A stretch of DNA of 64,000 nucleotides from the NCBI GenBank assembly GCA_963828555.1, contig CAWHEL010000002.1:1736001-1800000 (forward strand). The letters are read 5' to 3'. The notes below the pieces were generated by a model that worked only from the letters and a program-made list of their open reading frames with translations, did not search any database and was not told the origin of the DNA. Source of the stretch: JADJPO01 sp963828555 (GTDB lineage Bacteria; Actinomycetota; Actinomycetes; Actinomycetales; Kineosporiaceae). Shown piece by piece: positions 17,018 to 25,835 of the stretch (within the stretch, counting starts at the first letter, position 1; each line of letters opens with the position of its first letter). The position numbers were made by a program, and so were the translations under genes.

Positions 17018-18894
17018 CCGGAGTTTCCGGCCTTCCTTGATCAGGATCGCTGTTTGTGCTGGTGGGAGGGGGGTTCGGGGGGTGGTGTCTGTATTACCCA
17101 ATCGTTGTCAGCGGGTGGGGGCGTAGTGGCGGATGTCGAACAGGTCGGCGAGCTGGTTCTGCGTGGGGTGTGGTGTCGGTGAGCATGCGCCGGGCGCGGG
17201 GACGGCCCTTGCCGCCGTCGTGGTAGAGCAGCACGGTCTCGCCGATCCCGGCGAGTTCAGCGAGCAGTTCGCGGACCGAGAGCCGTAGTCCGGCGCGTTC
17301 GGCTTCGCGGCGCATCAGGTGGGCGATGGCCAGGGCGAGGACGCAGTAGAAGACGTGGACGCGGATCTTGGAGTCGGTCCAGTGGCGCATCGGGCCGAAG
17401 GAGACGACCTGTGACGTCTTTGAGTTGGCGGAACCCGGATTCGACCTCGGTTCTGAGACCGGTAGGCGGCGACGACCTCGACGGGGGGCCAGTCGTCGCG
17501 GTTGGTGAACAGGATCCGCTTGCCGAACAGGCGTCGTTCCAGCCGGCGGCGGGCTGCGGTGTCGGTGCGCCAGGTCAGGCGCAACTCGGTGGGCTGCTCG
17601 CCGGTCAGGGTGACGGCGAGGACGTCGCGGACCCCGCGGGGGTTGAGGATCGCGGCGATCTCGGCCTCGACCGCGGTCGCGGGAGCGGCGGGTCCGGCCG
17701 CGGGCCAGGCGTGGCGGCCAGATCCCGCAGCCGACCGCGGGCCTTGGCCAGGGTCTGGGCGAACCCGCGCGACTGCGCGGCGTGCAGGGTCGGGGAGTGG
17801 GTCAGCACGGCGCGCCGTGTCACACCCAGTGCGGTGACAGTGGTGTCCACACAGGTCAGCCCGGGGTAGCGGTCCTGGTCCACAGGCACGAACCTGCTGC
17901 GGGGGATGGCCAGCAGGTCCGGGTGGTCGCTGGGTGGCAGGGAGCCGACGAACCCGATCCGGACGGCCTCGACCACGGTGTGGTTGTCGGTGGAGTTCTG
18001 CCCGGCGTCGTAGACCACGGTCAGGGACTCCACCGAGGCGGTCAGGTCCCGGTACCGGATCGATCAGGGCCTCGATCACGGTGGTGAACTGGGTGACGTC
18101 GGGCCGGTCGCCCGGGTAGGCGTGGGAGACCACCGGGATCCCGCCGTCCCGGGTGACCACCAGCGCCAGCCCGACCAGCCGCAGGTCGCTGCGTTTCTGC
18201 TTGGCCTTGCCGCGCTGCGCGATCGGCGCTCTGGTCGTTGGTCGAGTCGATGTAGGTGGCGAAGTTGGTCATGTCCAAGCACCAGCCCGGACAGGTCCAG
18301 CCCGAACTCGGTGACCATCGCCCGCCCGAGGTCGGCCTCGATCCGGCCCAGGGCGGCCTCGTCCAGGCGGTCCATCGCGTCCCAGAACCGGCGGTGGTCC
18401 AACGCCGCCGCGGGTGCCTTGACCCACCGCGGCCCGGCGGTGGTGGCCCACCAGTCGGCGAACGCCCGCTTCGAGCACGGGTCCACGATCCGGTTCGCGG
18501 TCGCCAGCGCCATGTAGGTGCCGACCGACAGCGCCGCATTCGCATGCCGGGGTGCCACCTCGTCGATCACTGCGACCACGCCGAGGCGCTCGAGCACCGA
18601 CCACACCGCGGCCAGGTCCCCGAACTGCCTGTGCTGGCTGCGGACCGGTTCACCGACCCCAGTCTCGGACAGCTTCGCGACCACCTCCTCGGCGCTGCCC
18701 AAGTACTGCTGGGACACGATCCGCGGCTTGCCGTCCACCCGGGCAGACTCCACCAGGTAGTAGTACGTCTGCCCACCCCTGCGCTTCCCCACGATCGACG
18801 GCATATATGGGTAATACTGCCCATCAGGCCCAGATTCCAAGCACCGCAACACCTTCCAACCCTGCGACCATGGAAGGCCGGAAACTCCGGCTAG
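17014..18894. mobile_element. IS1634-like insertion sequence with perfect 23-bp terminal inverted repeats
   Basis: Bases 17014-17036 (CTAGCCGGAGTTTCCGGCC...) are the exact reverse complement of 18872-18894. They enclose 1881 bp with one broken leftward transposase. No short target duplication is evident; related elements are known for variable-length duplications. The insertion separates the ABM-like gene from ridA, which begins 10 bp beyond the right end. Confidence 0.9.
17108..18804 (-). pseudogene. IS1634-family DDE transposase, frameshifted
   Basis: The N-terminus is intact: MPSIVGKRRGGQTYYYLVES, then GDLAAVWSVLERLGVVAVIDEV and LDHRRFWDAMDRL. The catalytic part DMTNFATYIDSTNDQ, then RSDLRLVGLALVVTRDGGIPV and SLTVVYDAGQNSTDN, is spread over three frames, with shifts near 18283, 18235 and 18060. 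A further shift near 17455 precedes the C-terminal piece (IRVHVFYCVLALAIAHLMRREAE). The copy is inactive as written. The terminal repeats are nevertheless perfect, which is unusual for an old element and hints at recent decay or base-level sequence errors. Confidence 0.85.
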
Positions 18895-18903
18895 GCTCCT
18901 GCC

Positions 18904-19281
18904 ATGACTCGCGTGACCGTCGTCGACCCCTATGCCCCGGAGCCTGTCGGGCAGTACTCACACGCGGCCTTCCGGGCCGACGGAGCAGTGCTCCTCTCCG
19001 GCCAGACGCCGAGCGACCCCGCGACCGGGAAGCTGATCGACGGCGACGTCTCCGAGCAGACCCGGCAGGTGTTCGCGAACCTGAGCTCTGTCCTCACTGC
19101 TGCCGGCAGGACGCTCGACGACGTGGTCAAGGTCAACGTGTACCTGGTCGACATGGCTGACTTCGCGGCTATGAAAAGCGTGTACTCGCAGATCTTCGCC
19201 GCCCCGTATCCCGCCAGGACGACCGTCGCGGTGGGAGGTCTCCCGCTCGGCGCTCGCGTGGAGATCGAGCTCGTCGCCTGA
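18904..19281 (+). CDS. ridA: RidA family enamine/imine deaminase
   Basis: A 125-residue YjgF/YER057c/UK114-type protein: QYSHAAFRADGAVLLSGQTP, VVKVNVYLVDMADFAAMKSVY, and the catalytic arginine in YPARTTVAVGGLPLGARVEIE. It hydrolyses reactive 2-aminoacrylate-like enamines made by PLP enzymes, protecting other PLP enzymes from damage. This fits the PLP lyase four genes upstream. Its start lies only 10 bp after the IS right end and no strong ribosome site is seen, so expression probably now depends on IS-borne sequence. Before insertion it would have been the fourth gene of the cassette. Confidence 0.9.
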   Translation: MTRVTVVDPYAPEPVGQYSHAAFRADGAVLLSGQTPSDPATGKLIDGDVSEQTRQVFANLSSVLTAAGRTLDDVVKVNVYLVDMADFAAMKSVYSQIFAAPYPARTTVAVGGLPLGARVEIELVA

Positions 19282-19287
19282 GCCAGG

Positions 19288-19305
19288 GTGCACTCAACTG
19301 CACTT
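19288..19305. repeat. TGCACT repeats at the right edge of the cassette
   Basis: GTGCACT (19288-19294) and TGCACTT (19299-19305) resemble the GTGCAC cluster at 14630-14669 in the opposite orientation. Either a second binding site of the cassette regulator or a trace of its ends. Confidence 0.35.
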
Positions 19306-19359
19306 CTCAACGTCGTGACCACACCGTGGCCGGGACCCAATCTCGTGCGCGTCCCGCGG

Positions 19360-19409
19360 GTACGGATCGAAAGGTAGGGGTCGAATCCAATCCCTTCGGG
19401 CGCGCTCGT
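19360..19409 (+). other. degenerate second copy of the tRNA-Arg 3' end
   Basis: TACGGATCGAAAGGTAGGGG, then TCGAATCC and TCCCTTCGGGCGCGCTCGT, aligns with 14240-14285, with a few indels (one missing T in each arm, four extra bases before the acceptor strand). It could not fold as a tRNA. It looks like an eroded attachment site and defines a 5.1-kb interval with the better copy. Confidence 0.6.
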
Positions 19410-19477
19410 TGAGACAGCGATGGACGGTGGCTGGCTCAGCTCAGGTCAATGCCGTCGTGGCGTGATTGGACGAGGCG

Positions 19478-20600
19478 TCAGGCCAGGAGCAGCGCCACCA
19501 TTGGGGCGGGGACGGCCCACACGGTGTCGGAGGTGTCCAGGACCGATTTGGTTGCGAGGATGCCGCGCTGGTACTTGCCGTCGATGGTCTTGGCTTCGGC
19601 GCGCCAACCCGGGTCGACCCACTTGGCTTCGACCGGGACGCTGGTCACGACGCCGGCGGGGGTCGGCAACCTTACCGGCGCGAGGTCGATCTCGTTGCCG
19701 GACAGGGTGCGTGCATAGGCGATGGTGTCCCCGTTGGTCCAGCGGCCTTCCTCGAGGGCGTCGATCGCGCGGGCCAGGGTGATGGCGAGGACTGACTCGG
19801 TGAGCCGGGTCATGTCCGGGTCGGGCAGCCCAGCGCGCAGCCGCGCCGGGAGCCAGGCCAGGACCGGGTCGGTGAGGTAGAGCTTGGCCTGGGCACCGAC
19901 GATGCGCCGGTCGTTGTCGTCACGACGCTCGCACCAGAGCGCGGCGAACGTCGCGACCAGCCGCCGCAGCCGCGCCTCGAAGGCCGTCCGGCTGGCGAAC
20001 CCGAGCTGTGTGGCTGCGTTGGTGACGCTGAGCGGACTCGACGAGCGGTCGGCGAGTTCGGCCAGGATCGCCGGCACCGACTCCGCCGGGGCGTCGGGGT
20101 CGACATCGCGGCGCAGCCACGCGGCCAAGTCGCGCAGGTATGGTTCGGACACCGCGCCGGTACGGGCGTGTTCGGCCACGGCCCGGGGAAACCGCCGCAG
20201 GTGAGGTAGTCCTGCCAGGCGAGGTCGTAGGCGTCGACGTCGAACGCCAGGTCCGCCAGCGCGGTCGCGACGTCAGGATCTTGCAGTGCTTCGGGATGCA
20301 CCGCCGCGGGCAGGGCCAAGGCGGGTCGGGTCGCTGCAAGGAAGTCCCGGAAGCTCATCGGCAGGGCGAGGCGCCGCCGCCGTTCCGTCGTCGTGCCGGC
20401 GCGGCCGGCCATCAGGTTGCCTTCGATGTCCTCGTTCTGCGCCCACCGGCTGCCTGTGGCGACCACGGTGTCGTCGCCGAAAAGCTGTCCCGTCGCGGGC
20501 GGCCTTGAGTACCGCGGACCAGCCGGGCAGCGTGCTGACCTCGTCGAGCAGCCAGACCCGGCGGCGTTGTCCCTCGGCGTCGACCGATCGGGTGAGTTCT
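19478..20600 (-). pseudogene. AAA-type ATPase with DUF4143 domain, 5'-truncated and frameshifted
   Basis: The remaining N-terminal part carries a Walker B-like RRVWLLDEVSTLPGW near 20540. It is followed in another frame by MSFRDFLAA and DYLTCGGFP, and in a third by AVAEHARTGAVSEPYLRDLAAWL. The C-terminal DUF4143 nuclease-like region is intact (NEIDLAPV, VPVEAKWVDPG, AVPAPMVALLLA). Walker A is missing, removed by the IS66 remnant on its right. These ATPases are widespread in accessory DNA; their role is unclear. At least two frame changes (about 20185 and 20470) leave it nonfunctional. Confidence 0.78.
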
Positions 20601-20636
20601 CGGCCGAGCGTCAGACTGCGGCGCAGGTCCCGCTCC

Positions 20637-20665
20637 CCAGGGTCCCGACAATGACGGGACCCTGG
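20637..20665. repeat. perfect 10-bp inverted repeat at the ATPase/IS66 junction
   Basis: CCAGGGTCCC and GGGACCCTGG flank a nine-base loop. It marks the approximate junction of the IS66 remnant with the ATPase gene and may be part of the IS end. Confidence 0.5.
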
Positions 20666-21890
20666 GTCAGGTAGGACCGGATCTGGCAGTGGCGTTAGGG
20701 TGGCGAGGGCCCGCCAGCAGCCGCTGATCTTGGCGGCCTGTTTGTATCCACGGATCGCCGATTCCGATCCGTTGTTCGTCGGGGGGACGTCGAACCGTTC
20801 GGTGAAGATCCACACTTGGCTCTTCTTGCGCTGGAGCCGTTTCGCCAGCTGCAGGCCGGGGTGGGTGCCGGTATGCCAGCGCCGGGAGGCGTTGGTCGAG
20901 ATCCCGACCGCGACGCCGGTGTCGTAGCTGCGGCGCAGCCGGGCCAGCAGGGCGGGGTGCAGGCTGGTCCGGCCCGCGGCGCGGGCGGTGCTCACCGATG
21001 GCCTCGCGTAGGGCGTCGGCGACCTGACGGGTCCAGCCCTGGGTTGCCAGGTCGATGGCGTGGGCGTCGTCGAGGTAGCGCAGCAGGTGGGCGAGGCACT
21101 GTTGGACCCCGGCCAGGTTGGGGTCGTAGGCGGTGTAGCCGCCGTAGTCGTCGCGGACCAGCACCTCACCGAATCGGTCGAGGATCCCGAAGGCGTTGAT
21201 CGGCCTTGGTGCGGTCCCCGGCCGCGCCGTACCAGACCAGGTCCGGGCCTCCACCGGTGTAGGCGCCCAGGGTGGGGACGGTGTAGACGTGCGGGTTGTG
21301 GCAGCCCTCGACTGCGGTCGCCGTCTCGGTCAGCGGGGCCGGGGTCTCGTCGGTCCCGACCACGTCCACGGCCCGCAGGGGCGTCCTTGACGGCGTCCTC
21401 GAACCCGGCCGCCTGCACCGCGTCGTCCAACCGGACCAGGCACGAGGAGACGAACCCGGTCGAGACCTCGACGCCGAGCAGCACGGACATCAGGTCCGCG
21501 GCCCGTTCGATGCCGATCACATCCGTCGACGCGAGCAGTGTGGCCGCGGCGCTCACGTTCGGGCCGTAGCAAGTCGGGCCGCCCCGGATACCCGGCGGCA
21601 GGTCAGCGGTTGTGCCGTGCCCGCACGGGCATGTCCGGCGCATCATCAGGTACTCGCAGACCTGCAGCGAGAACGTGGGCAGGTCGAACACCTGCACGCT
21701 CGACGCCACTCGCCCGGGCGCATCCGCCAGGCCGGCACCGCAGCCACCACGCGCCGCCGGCTCCACCGCCTCGACCCGATCCGGGTACGCGACCCGCGCC
21801 AAACCCGTTCCCCGGTGCCCTTTCTGCCCACCCTGGCCACGACGCGGCCGCCCACCTCCAGGCCGCCTCCAGGCCCCTGCCCCTCCGACT
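20666..21890 (-). pseudogene. IS66-family transposase remnant
   Basis: Pieces in three frames read as one IS66 TnpC: GQKGHRG near the N-terminal linker, CPCGHGTTADLPPGI and YGPNVSAAATLLASTDVIGIERAAD, then GTDETPAPL, VLVRDDYGGYTAYDPNLAGVQQCLAHL and PPTNNGSESAIRGYKQA. Order and motifs match the DDE_Tnp_IS66 domain. The N-terminal zinc/leucine-zipper part and the accessory tnpA/tnpB genes are absent. It is a relic that truncated the ATPase gene on its left. Confidence 0.82.
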
Positions 21891-21903
21891 GCTCGCCGTC
21901 AGT

Positions 21904-22260
21904 TCAACTCATATTCCGACCTGCGATCTCCAGCATCTTCCGACTCAGGTCTTTGGGGCTGAATTCGACCATCTCACAATCCTCTTCCATCACCGGGAGG
22001 TGACCCGGCGCCAAATAGTAGGCTTCCCCCGCCGTGATGACTTCTTCGTGGTCGGCATATTTCACCCGCATTCTCCCCTTGAGTAGGTAGCCCCAATGGG
22101 GACACTCGCAACCGTTGGGCAACCCTTTGAACAACAGAGTGGAGTCAAACCCCACTGGGAACCCCCAAAAACCCGCGTCCATGCCTCCCCATTCGACTTG
22201 GCGACTATAGTATGAGCCGGCCTGAAACAGTATGGGGATACCCTCTCTATTACTATGCAT
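21904..22260 (-). CDS. cupin-domain protein, low-GC
   Basis: A 118-residue single-domain cupin beginning MHSNREGIPILFQAGSYYSRQVEWGG. The barrel core is CECPHWGYLLKGRMRVKYADHEEVITAGEAYYLAPGHLPVME. The ATG at 22260 is chosen for the AAGGAGA about eight bases upstream; an in-frame start at 22359 would add an unlikely leader. The gene and the roughly 100 bp above it are visibly AT-rich beside 70%-GC neighbours, so it probably arrived from a lower-GC genome. Function unknown; such cupins bind small acids or act as detoxifying isomerases. Confidence 0.75.
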   Translation of the reverse strand: MHSNREGIPILFQAGSYYSRQVEWGGMDAGFWGFPVGFDSTLLFKGLPNGCECPHWGYLLKGRMRVKYADHEEVITAGEAYYLAPGHLPVMEEDCEMVEFSPKDLSRKMLEIAGRNMS

Positions 22261-22897
22261 GGCTGGTTCTCCTTCATCTGATGTTGGCTCAAAATGAGGT
22301 GCACAAACGACTGGTGCTACCGTTTGAGCGAACACGCTATCTTCTACTCTGACAGGCAATCCTTCTTTCGGGGCACCTGCGACAGCAACCAGCGGACAGG
22401 ACCGAGAACAGTCGCAGGCCGGTAGGCAACTGCCACACCGTGAACTCCAATCGCCCCAGTCCGGTGATGACGGTCGCCGGCGCGACCGCAGTGGCGCGGG
22501 TGAGCGTGAGCGCCGATGGCGCGCCGGCGGACACCGTGGCTGGCGTGGCGGCCGTGGCAGTCGACGGGAGGCTTGCTGATGACAACGAGGTTGTGCCCCG
22601 GGTGCACCCAGGGCACAACCAGGAGCAGCGTGACGACAAGGAGTAGGCGTCGCTGCATGGCCGACCTCCGGCGAGAACGACAGACAAGAATCCGGAACGC
22701 CATCGCGGGTGGACGCCGCCGCCGCGATGGGAAGGGCTCAGGAAGATCTCATGAGCCTACGCCGCCCCGCCTCCTCCCGAACCCGACCTTGGTCGTCGGA
22801 GCGACGCAGCGTCGCCCGGGCCGCCTCGGACGAGAAGGAGGCCTCCCCCCAGAAGCCCCTGCCACCCAACCGACCGTAGCGGGCCGAAGGCTCGCGG
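22261..22897. other. intergenic region between IS remnants
   Basis: About 100 bp next to the cupin gene is AT-rich and should hold its promoter. The rest is GC-rich. A leftward frame from 22640 begins MQRRLLLVVTLLLVVPWVHPGH, which looks like a signal peptide, but no recognisable mature protein follows. Confidence 0.4.
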
Positions 22898-23065
22898 ATG
22901 TCCAAGAGACGCAGCGATGACCCAATTCCCGAACCCGGCGGTCAGGGTGCACTCACGCAGGTGGCCGCGGGCGTCGCCAGCGAACGCTACGCGCATGAGC
23001 GGATGGCCGCAGAGCGGCATGAGCAGATGGCCGCAGAGCGGGGTGGCGTCCGGCGACCGGTGTAA
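22898..23065 (+). pseudogene. short ORF of unknown function, cut by the IS256-like element
   Basis: A 55-codon frame starts MSKRRSDDPIPEPGGQGALT and ends in two 8-residue helical repeats (HERMAAER, HEQMAAER). The stop TAA (23063-23065) lies inside the IS256 left end, so the original gene was probably longer. A weak GAAGG precedes the ATG. The charged repeat would form a coiled coil. No family is recognised. Confidence 0.4.
22994..23041. repeat. 24-bp tandem direct repeat, two units
   Basis: Units at 22994-23017 and 23018-23041 (CATGAGCGGATGGCCGCAGA...) differ at one base. They encode the 8-residue helical repeat of the short ORF. Confidence 0.85.
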
Positions 23066-24511
23066 ATGAGGCGGGCGTAGGTTCGGCTTCGGGACCGCTC
23101 AAAGTCTTCGAAGAAGGGACCTACGCCCGTGTCTGCACGAGTATCACCGACGGATCGGGATCCACGCCAGGATCGATGCCTTGTTCGCTGAAGACCGCCC
23201 CCTGCCGGAGATCTTGGAGGAGGTGGCCCGGCTCGGCGCGCAGCTGTTGATGCAGGCTGCCCTGGAGGCGGAGGTGAGCGAGTTCCTGGGCCGGGACCGC
23301 TACCAGCGCGCCTCGGCCACCCCGGATGCCCGTCCTGGGTCGAGGAACGGGTTCCGGCAGGTGACAGTCAAGACCACCGCCGGCCCGGTGACGTTGGAGC
23401 TGCCGCAGCTGCGGGGCGCGACGGCGGCGTTCGCGTCCCGGCTGTTCGGCAAGCACGTGACGAAGACCAACGCCCTGGAGTCGTTGGTGATCGCTTCGTT
23501 CGCGCGGGCCTATCGGTGCGGGTCGTGTAGGCGACGTTGGCCGAGGCGCTCGGGGATCAGGCCGCGGTCTCCAAGTCCACCGTCAGCACTGTCTGCCAAC
23601 GGATCAAGGCCGAGTACGAGGCCTGGACGCACCGCCGCCTGGACGAGATCACGTTGGACTACCTGTTCCTGGACGCCTCGTTCTTCAAGATGCACCCCGG
23701 CTCCCCGGCCGAACCCATCCTGGCCGCCTGGGGGATCACCACCGACGGCAAACCGGTCTTCGTCGGCCTGGCGCCCGGGTCCGGGGAGTCCACCGACGCC
23801 TGGGCCGACTTCCTGACCGACCTGCGTGAGCGGGGCCTGCCCAGCCCGCTGCTGGTCGTCTCCGACGGCGCCAAGGGCCTGATCGCCGCGATCGAGCAGA
23901 CCTTGCCGAAAGCGTTGCGGCAGAGGTGTCTTGTGCGCCGGCTGCGGAATGTCCAAGCGAAGATCCCGACCGGGATGCACGACGAGATCCGCGACGGCTA
24001 CTGGGCCCTGTCCGACACCGACGACCTGAAGACCGGACCGGGACCCAAGCTCGTCTAGCTGGTCGAAGCCCGGATCACCGCGTTCGCCGACAAGTGCGCG
24101 GCCACCTACCCGGCGGCGATGAAGATCCTGCTCACCGATGTCGCGGGCTGGACCGCCTACCTGCGCTTCCCCACTGAGCATCACCAGCGGATCCGGCACT
24201 CCAACTTCATCGAACGCACCTACTGCGAGACCCGCCGCCGCGCCAAGGTCATCGGCCGCTTCCCCGGCAAGACCTCCTGCATCAGCCTCGTCTGGGCCGT
24301 CCTGGACCGGGCCTCGTCCGGTGGCGCGGCCTGACCATGACCCCCGCCGGGCTCAGGCTGCTGCAGGACCTGCGCCGATCCCTGCTCGACCCACCCGACA
24401 GCTACGGCCCCGACCCGCCACGGCACTCGACCCGGCCGACCAGCCCGAGACTGTCACCGCCACCGCCTAACATGACCTACGAAGCCGGAACCGACCCCGC
24501 ACGTTTACACC
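23059..24511. mobile_element. IS256-family insertion sequence
   Basis: The left end GGTGTAAATGAGGCGGGCG and the right end CGCACGTTTACACC form imperfect terminal inverted repeats about 1.45 kb apart. They enclose a degenerate rightward transposase. No matching 8-9 bp target duplication is seen. Confidence 0.8.
23129..24334 (+). pseudogene. IS256-family (Mutator-like) transposase, broken
   Basis: The recognisable chain runs FAEDRPLPEILEEVARLGAQLLMQAALEAEVSEFLGRDRY, NGFRQVTVKT, then VSKSTVSTVCQRIKAEYEAW and LDYLFLDASFFKMH (first catalytic Asp). It continues with VVSDGAKGLIAAIEQ (second Asp) and the C-terminal HHQRIRHSNFIERTYCETRRRAKVIGRFPG. Frame changes occur near 23158 and 23515, a TAG lies just after the latter (near 23536), and an in-frame TAG sits at 24056-24058. 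The copy cannot move by itself. Confidence 0.87.
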
Positions 24512-24628
24512 GGAATCCGGACGCCACCCGAGCGGCTGAATCGGCTTCTATCGGGCACCGGCGCACTCAGCGGCGTCCCAGTCCCGCGAGTCCCGTACGT
24601 GTCCAGCATGGCGGGTGGGCGATGGGCC

Positions 24629-25102
24629 TTACTCGATAATCGTGAAGCCGTACTTGTCGGCCACGCCAGCCATGGCCGCGATCTCGGCCGGGTCGAGTCG
24701 CGGCCCAACGACCCCGCGGCGTCCGGGCTTTCCGAGTTCCGGAAACATGCCGTCCATCCCGGCCGGCGAATACATGAACAGCATCTTCGCCGGGCCATCG
24801 CCGACGTTGCTATAGCTATGTACGACGTCCCGAGGAACGTAGATCGTCGCCCCCGGCTCAGCCTCGTAGTCGCGGCCGTCAACCACGAAGACCATCCGAC
24901 CCTCAAGTAGGTAGAACGTCTCTTCCTCGCGGTGATGACAGTGCGGAGGCGGACCCCCCTGGGGCAGCACGAGCGCCTCGAGCAGAGTGAAGACACCGCC
25001 GGTAGAAGTGCCGGGCAGCAGTGTCGTGTACGTATCGCCGACGAGGAACACCGTCTCCCCCTCACCAGCAGGCACATAGACGGACTGACCTGGTGCGCTC
25101 AT
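24629..25102 (-). CDS. cupin 2 domain protein
   Basis: 157 residues from the ATG at 25102, which has GGGAGG six bases upstream. The cupin motif GGPPPHCHHREEETFYLLEGRMVFVVDG supplies the metal-binding histidines and glutamate. The second motif is VPRDVVHSYSNVGDGPAKMLF. The N-terminal GETVFLVGDTYTTLL and C-terminal LDPAEIAAMAGVADKYGFTI extensions match quercetinase-like cupins, which are often dioxygenases or sugar binders; the substrate is unknown. It is intact although surrounded by IS debris. Confidence 0.82.
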   Translation of the reverse strand: MSAPGQSVYVPAGEGETVFLVGDTYTTLLPGTSTGGVFTLLEALVLPQGGPPPHCHHREEETFYLLEGRMVFVVDGRDYEAEPGATIYVPRDVVHSYSNVGDGPAKMLFMYSPAGMDGMFPELGKPGRRGVVGPRLDPAEIAAMAGVADKYGFTIIE

Positions 25103-25326
25103 GAACCGCCTCCCAGTAAGCGTTCCCTCACGGCAGGCTAGCCGAGACACCCAGGTTGCATCAGAGGAAGGCGCAGGGCATCCGTCGCTCAACATCCCTT
25201 CGTCCTCCTGACTCGGTTCGAGCCAGGGTCAGTCGAAGGGGTCAGATTTCAGGTGACGCCACGGGGTCAGTTTTCACGCGTCGTCGACAGTCGAGTCGTC
25301 GGCTGGAGTCGGGTGATCCGGGGTGA

Positions 25327-25353
25327 TGTCACAGGGGCCGCCCGTGGATCGTC
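25327..25353 (+). promoter_or_regulatory. ECF41-type promoter (TGTCACA-N16-CGTC)
   Basis: TGTCACA (25327-25333), a 16-bp spacer and CGTC (25350-25353) match the promoter motif published for ECF41 sigma factors. It lies nine bases before the ATG at 25362, implying a leaderless or nearly leaderless mRNA. The operon's third gene is an ECF41 sigma factor, so autoregulation is expected. Confidence 0.72.
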
Positions 25354-25361
25354 TTGGTCAT

Positions 25362-25835
25362 ATGAACAGGTTCTCCGACCGGGTGGTCCTGGTCGTCCTC
25401 GCGCTGGTTGCGGCGTATGTGGGCTCGTGGGCGCTGTTCGGGCCTGGGTCGTTCTACGGCACCTTTCCCGGCGGCTCCCGGCACTGGGTCGTGGTGGACG
25501 AGCCCTTCAATGAGCACCCGGTCCGTGACGTCGGGGCCATGTACTGCGCGTTGTGCGTCCTGAGTGTGGCCGCCCTGGTTCGCTTCGAGCGGGCCGCGGT
25601 CCGGACGGCGGGTCTGGTCTGGCTGGTCTTCGCGGTGCCGCACCTGGTGTACCACTTGGGTGAGCTGGGCGTGTACGGGAGCCTGGAACGGGTGCTCAAC
25701 GTCGTCGCGCTGGGTGGCACTGTGTTCCTGGCTGCCCTGCTCGTGCTTCCGGGGCGGGACGCCGGCTCCGCGCAGGCCGTCTCCCCGGCACCGGCGGCAC
25801 CGGTGGACCAGGCCAGGCGAAGGGAAGGGCGATGA
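25362..25835 (+). CDS. four-helix membrane protein of an ECF41 operon
   Basis: A 157-residue protein with four predicted membrane helices (VVLVVLALVAAYVGSWALF, the MYCALCVLSVAALV region, TAGLVWLVFAVPHLVYHLG, VLNVVALGGTVFLAALLVL) and a hydrophilic tail. No named family is certain; it recalls small DoxX-like or unknown integral proteins. The ATG at 25362 is chosen because the ECF41 promoter ends nine bases upstream; a longer frame from 25323 would start before the promoter. Its stop overlaps the next ATG. Confidence 0.75.
   Translation: MNRFSDRVVLVVLALVAAYVGSWALFGPGSFYGTFPGGSRHWVVVDEPFNEHPVRDVGAMYCALCVLSVAALVRFERAAVRTAGLVWLVFAVPHLVYHLGELGVYGSLERVLNVVALGGTVFLAALLVLPGRDAGSAQAVSPAPAAPVDQARRREGR

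Noticed and set aside
22344..22703. A leftward secreted protein gene
   Set aside because: Only a signal-peptide-like start is convincing; the rest of the frame is His/Arg-rich and unlike a folded protein.
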